Source: a bacterium (GTDB taxonomy: Bacteria; SAR324; XYD2-FULL-50-16). From it: a DNA stretch of 64,000 nucleotides. The DNA is taken from positions 1 to 64,000 of the forward strand of contig JAHJTV010000050.1 of the NCBI GenBank assembly GCA_018829445.1, in the 5' to 3' direction. The notes under the pieces were generated by a model, which was given only the letters and a program-made list of their open reading frames with translations, had not been told where the DNA came from and did no database searches. A program made the position numbers and the translations under genes. Positions 25,882 to 34,757 of this stretch are shown one piece after another. Position 1 is the stretch's first letter, and each line of letters starts with the position of its first letter.

Positions 25882-26781
25882 TTAATTCTTCAATCGACCT
25901 TTCTCTATATGTTCCAGGTAAAGATCCTTTTCACGCCAAATGTCATTGAGCCATTTTTGGAATCTGACCCGGTGAGATTTATTCTCCGCATAATCACCCA
26001 ACAACTCTTCAGTAATTGGTATTTTCCGTATGCGGATATTTACCTTTTTCACATTGCCACACATGTACTGCCAAAAGTCGGGAACTCCATCGGGATAGGC
26101 AATGGTTACATCCAGAATATAGCTCAGCTGGTCACCCATGGCTGACAGCACAAAACCAATTCCACCTGCCTTTGGCTTTAACAGGTTTGTAAAGGGAGAT
26201 TTTTGTCGATCATGTTTTTCTTTCGTGAAGCGGGTGCCTTCGGTGAAGTTCATAATGGAAACGGGATTATCCTTGAACTTTTCACAAGCTTTTCGGGTGA
26301 TTTCCATATCTTTCCCCTTTAGGTGGGGATGTTTTTTGATAAAATCAATGGAATAGCGCTTCATAAAGGGGAAGTCCAACGCCCACCAGGCTTGACCTAA
26401 AAGAGGTACCCAAATCAGCTCTTTCTTCAGAAAGAATTTCAAGAAGGGTATCTGATGATAAAAGACCTTTTGAAGAACCGGGATATCGACCCAACTCTGA
26501 TGATTGGAGACGACCAGGTACCAGGATTTTCTATCCAGTTGCTCCAGGCCTTCTATCTGAAATTCAATTTTCCGAGACAGAATAAGCCCAATATTGTTGC
26601 AGTATACCCAATTTTCAGCCATGAATATGGCAATCTGTCCGCATATCTTCCGCCATGTTTTTAAGGGAATCAATAAACGAAGCAATGTGACTGAAAATAT
26701 AATCATACCCCAAAAAGACGTGTTCACCGCCAAAAAGATCAGGGAGAGTACTCCTCTTATGTAATTCAATAATGCTGTCAT
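25882..26781 (-). CDS. 1-acylglycerol-3-phosphate acyltransferase family (YihG/PlsC-like)
   Basis: This 299-residue membrane-associated acyltransferase has the catalytic HX4D motif as VSNHQSWVDIP (about residues 91-101) and the phosphate-binding FTEGTRF motif (about 179), followed by a long C-terminal part. N-terminal hydrophobic segments (about 8-45) anchor it. The wording PFMKRYSIDFIKKHPHL and the RKIPITEELLGDYAE segment resemble the YihG group of E. coli. These enzymes transfer fatty acyl groups to lysophospholipid in membrane lipid synthesis. It stands alone on the minus strand. Confidence 0.9.
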   Translation of the reverse strand: MTALLNYIRGVLSLIFLAVNTSFWGMIIFSVTLLRLLIPLKTWRKICGQIAIFMAENWVYCNNIGLILSRKIEFQIEGLEQLDRKSWYLVVSNHQSWVDIPVLQKVFYHQIPFLKFFLKKELIWVPLLGQAWWALDFPFMKRYSIDFIKKHPHLKGKDMEITRKACEKFKDNPVSIMNFTEGTRFTKEKHDRQKSPFTNLLKPKAGGIGFVLSAMGDQLSYILDVTIAYPDGVPDFWQYMCGNVKKVNIRIRKIPITEELLGDYAENKSHRVRFQKWLNDIWREKDLYLEHIEKGRLKN

Positions 26782-27305
26782 TGAGTCACCTTTAATATAG
26801 ATATGGGAGAATGTAGACCATCTATTTTATGCAATAGACACTTGATCCGCCAGAGTAAAGTAAAAGATTTGTAAAAACCAAGAATGCTGTTTTAATTAGA
26901 TCAAAATATTAAATCCCGGTTTTATTTGGAGAGCCTTATAAGTGCTTTTGATCGTCAGCTGCAAAAAACTTTTGAGCGAAAACAACCAGCCACAACAGAT
27001 TCCCGTTAATTGCATACCACAAAGGCTGAAAAAAACATAAATGTTTGACGATATTGACTTTAGTATGTAAAAGGGAAATTACAGTGGTTAAAGAGCAAAG
27101 ACCTGAGAGGGATTGTTGAATGAACCATGACAGTTCTCACGAGGGATTGTTTCTCAAATTATAAGGTTTATTGAATGGAAGACCGGGAGTGCTTGAGTTG
27201 ATTTTGATTGTCAATAAAAGAGAGCATTGATCTTTTTGGAGTGTTTTTCTGATTGATATCGCTTGCAGATCTGGGTTTCTTTACTATCTTTATAAGGAGA
27301 ATTAA
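26782..27305. other. Intergenic region, divergent promoters expected
   Basis: This 524-base gap separates the divergently transcribed acyltransferase (minus) and MBL-fold gene (plus). It is AT-rich without a gene. A possible plus-strand TTGCAG-N16-TATCTT lies at 27263-27290, but it is only 16 bases before the start codon and is weak. Confidence 0.4.
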
Positions 27306-28346
27306 ATGAAAGTAACGGTTATTGGAGCAAATTCAGCCTTTTCTGTTGGAGAATACAAGGATGCCGTACCTGTGAAAAAGCTGGCCGAACTTATTCCGGA
27401 AGTATCAAAGAGAATGAAGAATGCCGGAGCGAAACCGGATGAGATTAACCAATATCTTGAATCCTTTATTGAAGAACACACGGAGAAGCTTTATTCATCT
27501 GCCTGGCAATCCAATTTCCTTATTGAATTTGACCAGCGAAATATCAGGGGTGATGATTCTCCATTTCGGTTGGTTCTCGACTTCGGCAGTGATGTACGGC
27601 ATGCCTTGGTACGAACAGGCTTGGATTTTAAGGACATTGATGCCTACTATGTTTCACATCCCCATGACGACCATATTGGGGGCGTAGAGGGGATTGCATT
27701 AAAAACATTTTTTAATCCCTATTTCACAAAAAAGAAGATCGCCTGGCTGGATGGCGAAAACATCATCGATAAAATAACCTATAAGGCGGCCAGGGGACAG
27801 CTCTATAAGGTTCCTAAAGAGGCGAAACCTCTGATGCTGGGCCACAGGGATATACTGGAAGCACTATGGCAATCAGCCAAGCCGGGGTTGTTGACTCTTC
27901 AGCAAGTCAGGGAGGTGACCCTTAACACCTACTTTGATACTAAAGAGATGGTAGAGAATGAACCCCTCATCCTTAAGGATGGTAAAAGAACCTGGAATGC
28001 GTACATTGTGCTGTCGATGCACGTTGTATCCGGAGATTCCACCATGCCCTCTTACGGTCTGATTTTTGAGTCGGATGAAACCATTGTATTTTTTCCAACC
28101 GATACGCAGTTCATGGTGCCGCCCCAATTGAGAGGGCACTATATGAAATCGGATCATATTTTTCATGATACCGAAACATCACCTTTTCCCAGTGGAGTTC
28201 ATACCAGGTTGGAGGAACTCAGAACCCTGCCGGCAGACTTGAAGAAGAAGATGATTCTTTATCACTATGATGCAACCCTGCCGCCGAATGTTGAAAAGGG
28301 TGAATTTCGGGACATTGCCAGGGCAGGCAGCACGTATGAATTCTGA
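27306..28346 (+). CDS. Metallo-beta-lactamase fold metallo-hydrolase
   Basis: This 346-residue protein carries the metal-binding HxHxDH motif as YVSHPHDDHIGG (about 116-127). Later metal ligands may be in LSMHVVSGDS (about 239) and in the C-terminal ILYHYDA; DTQ and HDTE segments lie between. The overall plan (N-terminal GANSAFS, a long insertion, and a late HDTETSPF motif) resembles ribonuclease Z/AtsA-like hydrolases rather than beta-lactamases. The substrate is unknown. A GGAGA ribosome site precedes the ATG. It is followed by a CTGCCTGG hairpin, so it is probably single-gene. Confidence 0.86.
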   Translation: MKVTVIGANSAFSVGEYKDAVPVKKLAELIPEVSKRMKNAGAKPDEINQYLESFIEEHTEKLYSSAWQSNFLIEFDQRNIRGDDSPFRLVLDFGSDVRHALVRTGLDFKDIDAYYVSHPHDDHIGGVEGIALKTFFNPYFTKKKIAWLDGENIIDKITYKAARGQLYKVPKEAKPLMLGHRDILEALWQSAKPGLLTLQQVREVTLNTYFDTKEMVENEPLILKDGKRTWNAYIVLSMHVVSGDSTMPSYGLIFESDETIVFFPTDTQFMVPPQLRGHYMKSDHIFHDTETSPFPSGVHTRLEELRTLPADLKKKMILYHYDATLPPNVEKGEFRDIARAGSTYEF

Positions 28347-28389
28347 GGTTAACAAAAACCATGTGATCGCTGTTTTCCTGTTTCCGATG

Positions 28390-28413
28390 ACTGCCTGGAA
28401 AAAACCAGGCAGT
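28390..28413. terminator. Hairpin after the MBL-fold gene
   Basis: ACTGCCTGG at 28390-28398 pairs perfectly with CCAGGCAGT at 28405-28413 around an A6 loop. It lies 44 bases after the MBL-fold stop and 100 bases after the Lrp-type stop on the other strand. There is no clear T-run, so termination is likely but not certain. Confidence 0.55.
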
Positions 28414-28514
28414 TGACTGTAAAGACTTCAGTCAACCCCGGAATGTCAGCGTTGAAATGCGGGTATCGTTTAAAAAAGGATCTGTTTTACTCCATTCAAC
28501 CGGGAAATTCCACT

Positions 28515-29003
28515 TCAGCTTAAGTCAAGAGCAGTTCCCCAATCGTAATTCCGCCTGATATATTTCATAAATATTGAGGTTTCGAGTCGTGTAATCCCTT
28601 CAATCTGGTTGATTTTCTCCAACAAGAGGACATTAAGATCCTCAAGCGATTTAACAATGAACTCCGAATCGATGCAGGTACCATCCGTCGTATGGACCAG
28701 AAACCATAACTCTTTTAATTCTTTCAATTCCTTGATTACATGTTCCATTTTGGTGGTGTCGACATGTATTCTGATGCCACCTACAATGTTGAAACCAAGT
28801 TTCATCGGATTGCTGACAGCGACAATCTGAATATACTCCTCTTTTATAAGCCGGTTGAGTCGGGTTCGGACTGTTCCTTCGGATATACCGATCTTTTTGG
28901 CAATATCAGTATTGGATATCCTCCCATCCTTTTGAAGCAATTCGATCATTTTGCAGTCAATTTTATCGATTTTACGCTTCTTGTAGGTTTTCTTCTCTAG
29001 CAT
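28515..29003 (-). CDS. Lrp/AsnC family transcriptional regulator
   Basis: This 162-residue protein has a winged helix-turn-helix at 14-65 (KIDCKMIELLQKDGRISNTDIAKKIGISEGTVRTRLNRL) and a C-terminal RAM-type ligand domain (IVGGIRIHVDTTKMEHVIKEL onward). The family forms oligomers that respond to amino acids or related small molecules. It is divergent from mmsA and flanks the pyrimidine catabolic genes, so it probably controls them, perhaps in response to beta-alanine or a pathway intermediate (inference). The ribosome site GAGGAGGAAAA precedes ATG. A copy of the dispersed repeat begins 19 bases upstream of the start. Confidence 0.92.
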   Translation of the reverse strand: MLEKKTYKKRKIDKIDCKMIELLQKDGRISNTDIAKKIGISEGTVRTRLNRLIKEEYIQIVAVSNPMKLGFNIVGGIRIHVDTTKMEHVIKELKELKELWFLVHTTDGTCIDSEFIVKSLEDLNVLLLEKINQIEGITRLETSIFMKYIRRNYDWGTALDLS

Positions 29004-29021
29004 TTTTCCTCCTCATTCGAT

Positions 29022-29074
29022 GCAGTAAATTGTGCCTGATAGCTTTTAAGGTACCTATCCAGTTTATCTGGGTT
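29022..29074 (+). repeat. Dispersed repeat copy B
   Basis: GCAG at 29022-29025, then a spacer ending in AAGGTAC, then TATCCAGTTTATCTGGGTT at 29056-29074. The 19-base core is identical to that of copy C (53202-53248) and differs by one base from copy A (3173-3218, minus strand); the AAGGTAC piece is shared with copy A. The spacer is longer than in A and C. Confidence 0.7.
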
Positions 29075-29212
29075 GTGTCTTTAAAAAGAAGCTTTTGCTT
29101 TCTGCCCCGGGAGATATCCCAAAAGTTTGAAAACAAAAATTCGGCAAAGCACTTACCACCCGAAAATGCCTAAAATATTTAATGGATTTCCTAAAATTCC
29201 AATAAATATCTG

Positions 29213-29241
29213 ATATTAATCTTTAAATATACTGTGTCCAA
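29213..29241 (-). promoter_or_regulatory. Candidate sigma70 promoter for the Lrp-type regulator
   Basis: On the minus strand TTGGAC (29241-29236), 17 bases, then TAATAT (29218-29213). It points toward the Lrp gene, leaving a leader of about 200 bases that includes the repeat copy. The -35 is only a fair match. Confidence 0.35.
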
Positions 29242-29446
29242 TTTGAAATCCATGGTCTACTAATTTATTAAAACTTTGCAAGGATATTCGATCAAAACTA
29301 CGAAAATCGATGTTTTTCCTCCACAATGTATTTTGATGTTATGCCAGAAATAAGCTAAAATACAAGAACAAAAATTTTGTATTCAATATGTTTCGAAGAA
29401 ATTAATCATAATTTCTAGTTATTCCGTAGTATTTGCATGTTTTAAA

Positions 29447-29475
29447 TTGACAAGACAAAAAAGCGCCCCTACAAT
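29447..29475 (+). promoter_or_regulatory. Strong sigma70-type promoter for mmsA
   Basis: TTGACA at 29447-29452, a 17-base spacer, then TACAAT at 29470-29475: a near-consensus sigma70 promoter pointing at the dehydrogenase gene. Transcription from it would leave a leader of about 210 bases before the ATG at 29695. Confidence 0.65.
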
Positions 29476-29694
29476 TGGTTTTGTGTAATATACTTGTATT
29501 TTTCGATCAACGATGGTAACCCAAGACAGGAAAATCTATTTGGTGTCTGAATGGAATTGTGCTAAACTTGCTGCTTCAGCAAGCAATTAATGGTCGTCAA
29601 ACAGTTTTTATTCAGGAATCATTTACAGATCGATTTGGACTTCCTAAGATTTTTGCCAACCATGCCCCTGACTTAACTAATATGGAGGATAATT

Positions 29695-31149
29695 ATGACA
29701 CTACCATTAATGAAAAATTTCGTGAATGGTGAATGGATCGATTCTAGTTCTACAACAACAGGTGATGTATGGAATCCAGCCACTGGAGAGAAGATTGCAT
29801 CGGTCCCATATGGAAATAGAGAAGATGTTGATAAGGCTGTAAAAGCCGCAAAAGATGCGTTTTGGGATTGGCGTACTACTCCACCGTTAACCAGGGCTCG
29901 TTACCTGTTCAGGTTAAAAGATGCCTTTGAGGAGAACTTCGAGGAGATCGCCCGTGTTTTAACAACGGAGCAGGGAAAGGCGGTTGATGAAGCCAGAGGC
30001 GAAGTCCGCCGAATGATAGAGAATATTGAGCATGCAACCGGTGTCACAACAATGATGACCGGGTATACACTTGAAGATATTGCCAAGAATATTGACTGCT
30101 ACGGCCATAGACAACCTCTGGGTGTTTTTGCAGCGATTGTTCCCTATAATTTTCCGGGAATGGTAGCCTGGTGGTTCTTGCCTTATGCATTGGTTTCCGG
30201 AAATACCTTTATTGTTAAACCTTCCGAGCAAGTACCAATGACTCAGACCAAAATATTTGAGATTATAGAGGAGGTTGGTTTTCCCGAGGGAGTTGTTAAT
30301 ATGATTCACGGCTCCAAAGATGTTGTTAACGGATTGCTGGATCATCCGGATATCAAGGGTATCTCATTTGTAGGTTCTACTCCTACTGCCAAGTATATAT
30401 ATCAGCGCTGCGGTGCAACCGGGAAGAGGGTACAAGCCCTCGGAGGAGCTAAAAATGTGGTTACGATCATGCCGGATGCTAACATTGATGCTGCCATGCC
30501 GTCACTGATCACATCATTTTTTGGGTGTGCCGGCCAACGATGCCTCTCCGGTTCCATTCTTGCGCCTGTCGGGGATATTGCTGATGAAGTAAAAGAAAAA
30601 TTCATTGCCGCAACCAAGGCCATGAAAATCGGAAGTGGCTTGGATGAATCGGTTGCCATGGGGCCAGTGGGCAGTGCTGCTCATAAGGAGAAGATTCTTG
30701 GTTTTATCAATAAAGGTGTTGAGGAAGGTGCTGAGTTGCTGCTGGACGGTCGAAATTTTAAGGTTGACGAATATCCAAACGGTTTCTTTGTCGGCCCCAC
30801 AATTTTTGATAATGTCACTCCGGATATGGCCATTTGCAGTGAAGAGATTTTTGGTCCTGTGGTCAGCATTGTCAACCCCAAAAACCTGGATGAGGTGGTG
30901 GAACTTGTCAACTCGAGGCAATATGCGAATGCATCTTGCATCTATACCCAGAGTGGTGCAACCGCCCGAGAATTTAAATACAGGGTCAATCCAAGTATGA
31001 TCGGGGTCAATATCGGTATTGCAGCTCCTATGAGCTTTTTCCCCTTTGGCGGCTATGGAAGTTCATTCATGGGCGATATTAAAGGACACGGTCGGGAAAT
31101 ATTCCAATTCTATACCGATATGAAAGTTGTGATTGAGCGTTGGTTCTAA
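29695..31149 (+). CDS. mmsA: CoA-acylating (methyl)malonate-semialdehyde dehydrogenase
   Basis: This 484-residue aldehyde dehydrogenase matches the MmsA group: FVNGEWIDS at the start, PLGVFAAIVPYNFPGMVAWWFLP (about 140-162), ISFVGSTPTAKYIY, VQALGGAKNV, and the catalytic Cys in FGCAGQRCLSG (about 285). MmsA enzymes convert malonate semialdehyde or methylmalonate semialdehyde to acetyl-CoA or propionyl-CoA with NAD and CoA, releasing CO2. These are the products of transaminating beta-alanine (from uracil) and beta-aminoisobutyrate (from thymine). It faces the minus-strand pyrimidine genes and thus completes the pathway. A GGAGG ribosome site precedes the ATG. Confidence 0.93.
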   Translation: MTLPLMKNFVNGEWIDSSSTTTGDVWNPATGEKIASVPYGNREDVDKAVKAAKDAFWDWRTTPPLTRARYLFRLKDAFEENFEEIARVLTTEQGKAVDEARGEVRRMIENIEHATGVTTMMTGYTLEDIAKNIDCYGHRQPLGVFAAIVPYNFPGMVAWWFLPYALVSGNTFIVKPSEQVPMTQTKIFEIIEEVGFPEGVVNMIHGSKDVVNGLLDHPDIKGISFVGSTPTAKYIYQRCGATGKRVQALGGAKNVVTIMPDANIDAAMPSLITSFFGCAGQRCLSGSILAPVGDIADEVKEKFIAATKAMKIGSGLDESVAMGPVGSAAHKEKILGFINKGVEEGAELLLDGRNFKVDEYPNGFFVGPTIFDNVTPDMAICSEEIFGPVVSIVNPKNLDEVVELVNSRQYANASCIYTQSGATAREFKYRVNPSMIGVNIGIAAPMSFFPFGGYGSSFMGDIKGHGREIFQFYTDMKVVIERWF

Positions 31150-31209
31150 TAGAATTACTACCAAAGGACAGCCCGTTTTCGAGGCGGTCCTTGCATTAAG
31201 GAGAAGATC

Positions 31210-31638
31210 ATGCAGTTAAACAATTTTGGCAGTATTCTATCTTTTGCTGAAGATCTTGAGAGCAAGGATGAGGCGTTTTACTCTTCCACTCTGGGAAATA
31301 GTGCGTGTTCAGACTTAAAAGCACTTTTTGAACAGAACATGACGGATGCAAAAAAGAATATCATAACTATTCAGCGAACCCGACGAGAGAATGTAACCGA
31401 GATGATTCTGGAAGGGATCGCGGATTTCTCAAGTGATTCATATGAAATTGAACTCGTCAGTGCTGCGGAAATGACAAGAGCGGACGTGATTGCCAAAGCA
31501 AAGCAATTGGAGGAAAGGGCTGAACGCTATTACCTTGAAGCGGCTGAGAAGATAAAGGCTTTGTCAGAAGTAGCCAGGGCTTTGAAATTAATAGCGAAAA
31601 AAAGAGCAGCTCACAAAACCAGACTAACTGAACTCTAA
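31210..31638 (+). CDS. Ferritin-like protein with degenerate di-iron site
   Basis: This 142-residue, mostly helical protein has the four-helix rhythm of rubrerythrin-like proteins: FAEDLESKDEAFYSS (helix 1), LFEQNMTDAKKNII (helix 2), LEERAERYYLEAAEKIK (helix 3), LKLIAKKRAAHKTRL (helix 4). The two ExxH metal motifs are lost: helix 2 has Lys instead of His, and helix 4 has Lys instead of Glu but keeps the His. It may therefore not bind two irons. It lies 60 bases after mmsA behind AAGGAGAAG and is probably co-transcribed with it. Its role beside pyrimidine breakdown is unknown. Confidence 0.7.
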   Translation: MQLNNFGSILSFAEDLESKDEAFYSSTLGNSACSDLKALFEQNMTDAKKNIITIQRTRRENVTEMILEGIADFSSDSYEIELVSAAEMTRADVIAKAKQLEERAERYYLEAAEKIKALSEVARALKLIAKKRAAHKTRLTEL

Positions 31639-31662
31639 TATAAAAGGTTACACTCTTTTTTC

Positions 31663-31696
31663 TCTGAAAACCCAACTGAAAGGTCGGGTTTTCAGA
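31663..31696. terminator. Hairpin between convergent genes
   Basis: TCTGAAAACCC (31663-31673) and GGGTTTTCAGA (31686-31696) form a perfect 11-base stem with a 12-base loop. The site lies between the ferritin-like gene and the convergent aminotransferase gene, fitting a shared terminator. No canonical T-run is seen on either side. Confidence 0.6.
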
Positions 31697-31714
31697 TCCT
31701 GAAGAAACAGAAGA

Positions 31715-33046
31715 TCAGGTCACATGCTCATCTGCAATGGAGATGGCCTGAGAGATAATGGACAATCCCTCATTTACTTCCTCCCTGGTAATCGTTAAAG
31801 GTGGTGCAATAAAGATCCAATTCCAGCGTACGAAAGTAAACATCCCCAACTCTTTGATCTTGGCTGCAACTTTTGACATCACTCCCATTTCCGAAGCTTT
31901 GGCATTCCAGGGCGCCATCGGCTCTTTGGAATCCCTGTTTTTCACCAGTTCGATACAACCCAGCATTCCCGTATTACGAAAATCACCGATTGAGGCATGT
32001 TTCTCTTTGAGTTTGGCCACCTCTTGATCAATGTAAGATCCGGTTTCACGGGCTTTTTCAATGAGATTCTGCTCCTGGTAAACGTTCAGACAGGCTACAC
32101 CGGCAGCACATCCTACTGCATGGGCAGAATATGTCAACCCGATCATCATCGGCTTGTCGTTAAAAAAGTTGGCAATATCCTCGGAAACCATGACCCCTCC
32201 CAGGGGTACATAACCGGAGGTTAATCCTTTGGCCATGGCGATCATATCCGGTTCCACGCCGCTATTTTGAATGGCAAACCATTGTCCGCAACGTCCAAAA
32301 CCACTCATCACTTCATCTGAAATCAGCAGAATGCCATACTTGTCAGCGATTTTCCTTAGTCTCTGCCAGTAATCGGGCGGATATTTAATGCAACCCGACG
32401 ACCCGGATTCACCTTCGATGAGAATGGCAGCCACACTCCCGGGGTCTTCAAACTGAATTACGCGTTCAATGTGTTGCACGCATTCCCGGTTACAGGAATC
32501 CATTGTTTGAGACCAGGGACAGCGATAGCAGTAGGGATCTTCCACATGTACAACACCGGGCATTCTTTCGCGATCCATGGGAAATCGCCTGGGATCTCCT
32601 CCAACGGTAGCTGCACCATAGGTTGCCCCGTGGTAGGACCGGTATTTTGAGATAATTTTATATCGCCCCGTGTACATTCGGGCTAACTTGACACTATTTT
32701 CGATTGCCTCTGCCCCGGCATTTGTAAAAAAGGTTTTTTTCAACCTGCCCGGCGATATTTCCGCCAGCTTTTTACCCAGCAGTCCCCTGGCTTCGGTAGC
32801 CATCCCCGGGTAAACATAACTCAATTCGCTCATCTGTTTGGCAACCGCTTCTGCAATTTTTTTATTTCCGTGTCCGATATTCACATTCATCAGCTGTGAT
32901 GAAAAATCGATGTAGCGCTTGCCGTCACGATCAAACACGTATACACCTTCAGCCCGCTCAGCGTTGATCGGATTCAGGCCGGCCTGGGGGGACCAGGAAA
33001 ACAGTGTGTAATCGAGATTGTTTTTTAAGATCTCTTCCTTACTCAT
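31715..33046 (-). CDS. Class III aminotransferase, probable beta-alanine (or beta-aminoisobutyrate):pyruvate aminotransferase
   Basis: About 443 residues from ATG at 33046, which has AAAGGTG before it; the frame continues to 33091 without support. It is a fold-type I PLP enzyme of the omega-aminotransferase group: FFTNAGAEAIENSVKLAR (about 97-114), YRSYHGATYGA, LLISDEVMSGFGR with the PLP-ring Asp, and the Schiff-base Lys in IAMAKGLTSGYVPLGG (about 270). It is the last gene of the minus-strand pyrimidine unit, which indicates transamination of beta-alanine to malonate semialdehyde for MmsA. Exact substrate choice is inferred from context. Confidence 0.9.
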   Translation of the reverse strand: MSKEEILKNNLDYTLFSWSPQAGLNPINAERAEGVYVFDRDGKRYIDFSSQLMNVNIGHGNKKIAEAVAKQMSELSYVYPGMATEARGLLGKKLAEISPGRLKKTFFTNAGAEAIENSVKLARMYTGRYKIISKYRSYHGATYGAATVGGDPRRFPMDRERMPGVVHVEDPYCYRCPWSQTMDSCNRECVQHIERVIQFEDPGSVAAILIEGESGSSGCIKYPPDYWQRLRKIADKYGILLISDEVMSGFGRCGQWFAIQNSGVEPDMIAMAKGLTSGYVPLGGVMVSEDIANFFNDKPMMIGLTYSAHAVGCAAGVACLNVYQEQNLIEKARETGSYIDQEVAKLKEKHASIGDFRNTGMLGCIELVKNRDSKEPMAPWNAKASEMGVMSKVAAKIKELGMFTFVRWNWIFIAPPLTITREEVNEGLSIISQAISIADEHVT

Positions 33047-33083
33047 TTGACACCTTTTACGAAATAAATTGTTAAATGGTTTA

Positions 33084-33115
33084 GCCGGCAATCAGACTAT
33101 TGTCTGATTGCCGGC
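33084..33115. terminator. Strong hairpin between permease and aminotransferase genes
   Basis: GCCGGCAATCAGAC (33084-33097) pairs perfectly with GTCTGATTGCCGGC (33102-33115) around a four-base loop. It lies inside the minus-strand unit, after the permease stop and 37 bases before the aminotransferase start. Without a T-run it may be a partial terminator or an RNA processing and stability element. Confidence 0.6.
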
Positions 33116-33159
33116 AATTGCTTGGGTCTACTTTTACTAATTTCCTCGTTAAAATCGAT

Positions 33160-34707
33160 CTAAACAGGTCGCATCTCACCTTCTTTCATGGCGGCCCATT
33201 CTGTTTCAGCCTTTTCCCAGGCCTCTTCAGATGCTTCCTTCTCCCAGAATTCCAATCCTCGTTCCGCTTTGGTAGCGCCCGGAAGGAGATTATCCAGAAT
33301 AATGCCGACTATGGCGGTGACTGCCATACCGGTTGTCAGGATAGCCTGAAGAATGTCGCCAAGGACATCAATCACTGTACCGGAGGCGCTCCAGTCGATG
33401 GGAACGGCAGCGGCAGACAGCATGGGGCTGAAATGATAAGGCACGGACAAACCGGCAAAAAAGGAGATGCCGATTATAAAGAGATTTCTGGAATTGTTGA
33501 GGTTAACAATTTGCAGGTTGGATAATCCAACCGATGCAATCATTCCGAACAACCCAACAAACATGGCCCCGACAACAGGTTGTGGCAAAGTAGCCAAGAC
33601 AGCCCCGAATTTACCGATAATGGGGATAAATAACATAACTAAAGCACCGCAGCGAACAACTCTGCGGCTGGCAACCTTGGTCAACCCGATGGAACCAATA
33701 TTCTCGGAATAAGAGGTGGTACCATTACAGGTTTGAAGAACTCCCGCAATAAAACAGCCCAAACCTTCGGCTCCAAGGCCTTTTGATATCATTCGGCTGG
33801 TTGGCACCGGGGCTTCAGCAATCCTGGCACATGCATAATAATCACCAATCGATTCAATCATGGAGGCCAGGTAACCGGCCAGCATACCAAAAACACCTGC
33901 CCAAAGCGTTGTACTGCCCAGATCCGGGAATCCCCACTTGAAGGGCATCATTGGCATCAGACTGAACCAGGGAGCGGCAAAAATCAGGTCCGTTTTCAGG
34001 TAGGCAGCATTGTCAGGCGAAATCAGTCCTGTCAATGTACCGATCAGCGCTATCGACCATCCGGTTGCAATGGCCAGTAAAACCGGAAACAGCATGAACA
34101 CCCGCGATTTAGTTGAAAAAACCTGAGAATACAGAATCAGGGCTATTAGCGTAATCATGGAGATAATCCAGTTTTTTGCCATCCAGGGAGCACCGATACT
34201 GAATAGTGCCAAACCGATCATGGCAATAGTTGGACCAATCACAATGGGGCTGATCAGTCGTTTAACCTGTCCCATAATACCGGTGTATCCGAGCACAATT
34301 TCCACAACAGAAGCGATCATGATAGCTCCTGCAACTTCCTGAATCTGCAGTTGCCATAATGGCAGATCCCCGGTCACTTTCTTGGCTGCTACCATTCCGA
34401 TAATGGCGAAGGTTGGGCCTAAAAAGGAAAACGTTCCCCCTTGGATGATGGGCAACCTGTTTCCAAGCGGAGATTGTTGAATCAGAGTACAGACTCCCGA
34501 AGTGAAAAATATGGTCGAAATTAATAATGCCATCTGCTCGGGAGGCAGTTGCATGGCCCCGCCAATGATGAATGGAATCAACACGGTGGCTCCAAACATG
34601 GTCAGATATTGTTGAATTCCAAGCAAAACGGCTGTTGGCCAAGTCGGCTTACTTCCGATGGGATAGACAATCCAATGTTTTGTTTCTGCTGTTTCTTTTG
34701 TAGTCAT
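33160..34707 (-). CDS. NCS2 family nucleobase:cation symporter (uracil/xanthine permease type)
   Basis: This 515-residue transporter has about 12-14 membrane helices. Family signatures include QQYLTMFGATVLIPFIIGGA (about 29-48), IIQGGTFSFLGPTFAIIG (about 88-105), and the nucleobase-site segment NGTTSYSENIGSIGLTKVA (about 329-347). It imports a nucleobase with protons or sodium; its place among uracil degradation genes points to uracil or thymine. The C-terminus carries an acidic and basic cytoplasmic tail. It lies between the beta-ureidopropionase and aminotransferase genes on the same strand. Confidence 0.93.
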   Translation of the reverse strand: MTTKETAETKHWIVYPIGSKPTWPTAVLLGIQQYLTMFGATVLIPFIIGGAMQLPPEQMALLISTIFFTSGVCTLIQQSPLGNRLPIIQGGTFSFLGPTFAIIGMVAAKKVTGDLPLWQLQIQEVAGAIMIASVVEIVLGYTGIMGQVKRLISPIVIGPTIAMIGLALFSIGAPWMAKNWIISMITLIALILYSQVFSTKSRVFMLFPVLLAIATGWSIALIGTLTGLISPDNAAYLKTDLIFAAPWFSLMPMMPFKWGFPDLGSTTLWAGVFGMLAGYLASMIESIGDYYACARIAEAPVPTSRMISKGLGAEGLGCFIAGVLQTCNGTTSYSENIGSIGLTKVASRRVVRCGALVMLFIPIIGKFGAVLATLPQPVVGAMFVGLFGMIASVGLSNLQIVNLNNSRNLFIIGISFFAGLSVPYHFSPMLSAAAVPIDWSASGTVIDVLGDILQAILTTGMAVTAIVGIILDNLLPGATKAERGLEFWEKEASEEAWEKAETEWAAMKEGEMRPV

Positions 34708-34757
34708 TTATAAAAATCCCTCCTTTTTGCCCCCAAATCACAGGGTCATTTGTTAGA

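Larger units (their letters stand above)
29004..29694. other. Divergent regulatory region of the pyrimidine catabolic island
   Basis: This 691-base AT-rich gap between the Lrp gene and mmsA contains dispersed repeat copy B (29022-29074), a candidate minus-strand promoter (29213-29241), a strong plus-strand promoter (29447-29475) and a leader with a CTTGCTG/CAGCAAG hairpin at 29567-29583. Regulator binding sites are expected here. Confidence 0.6.
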
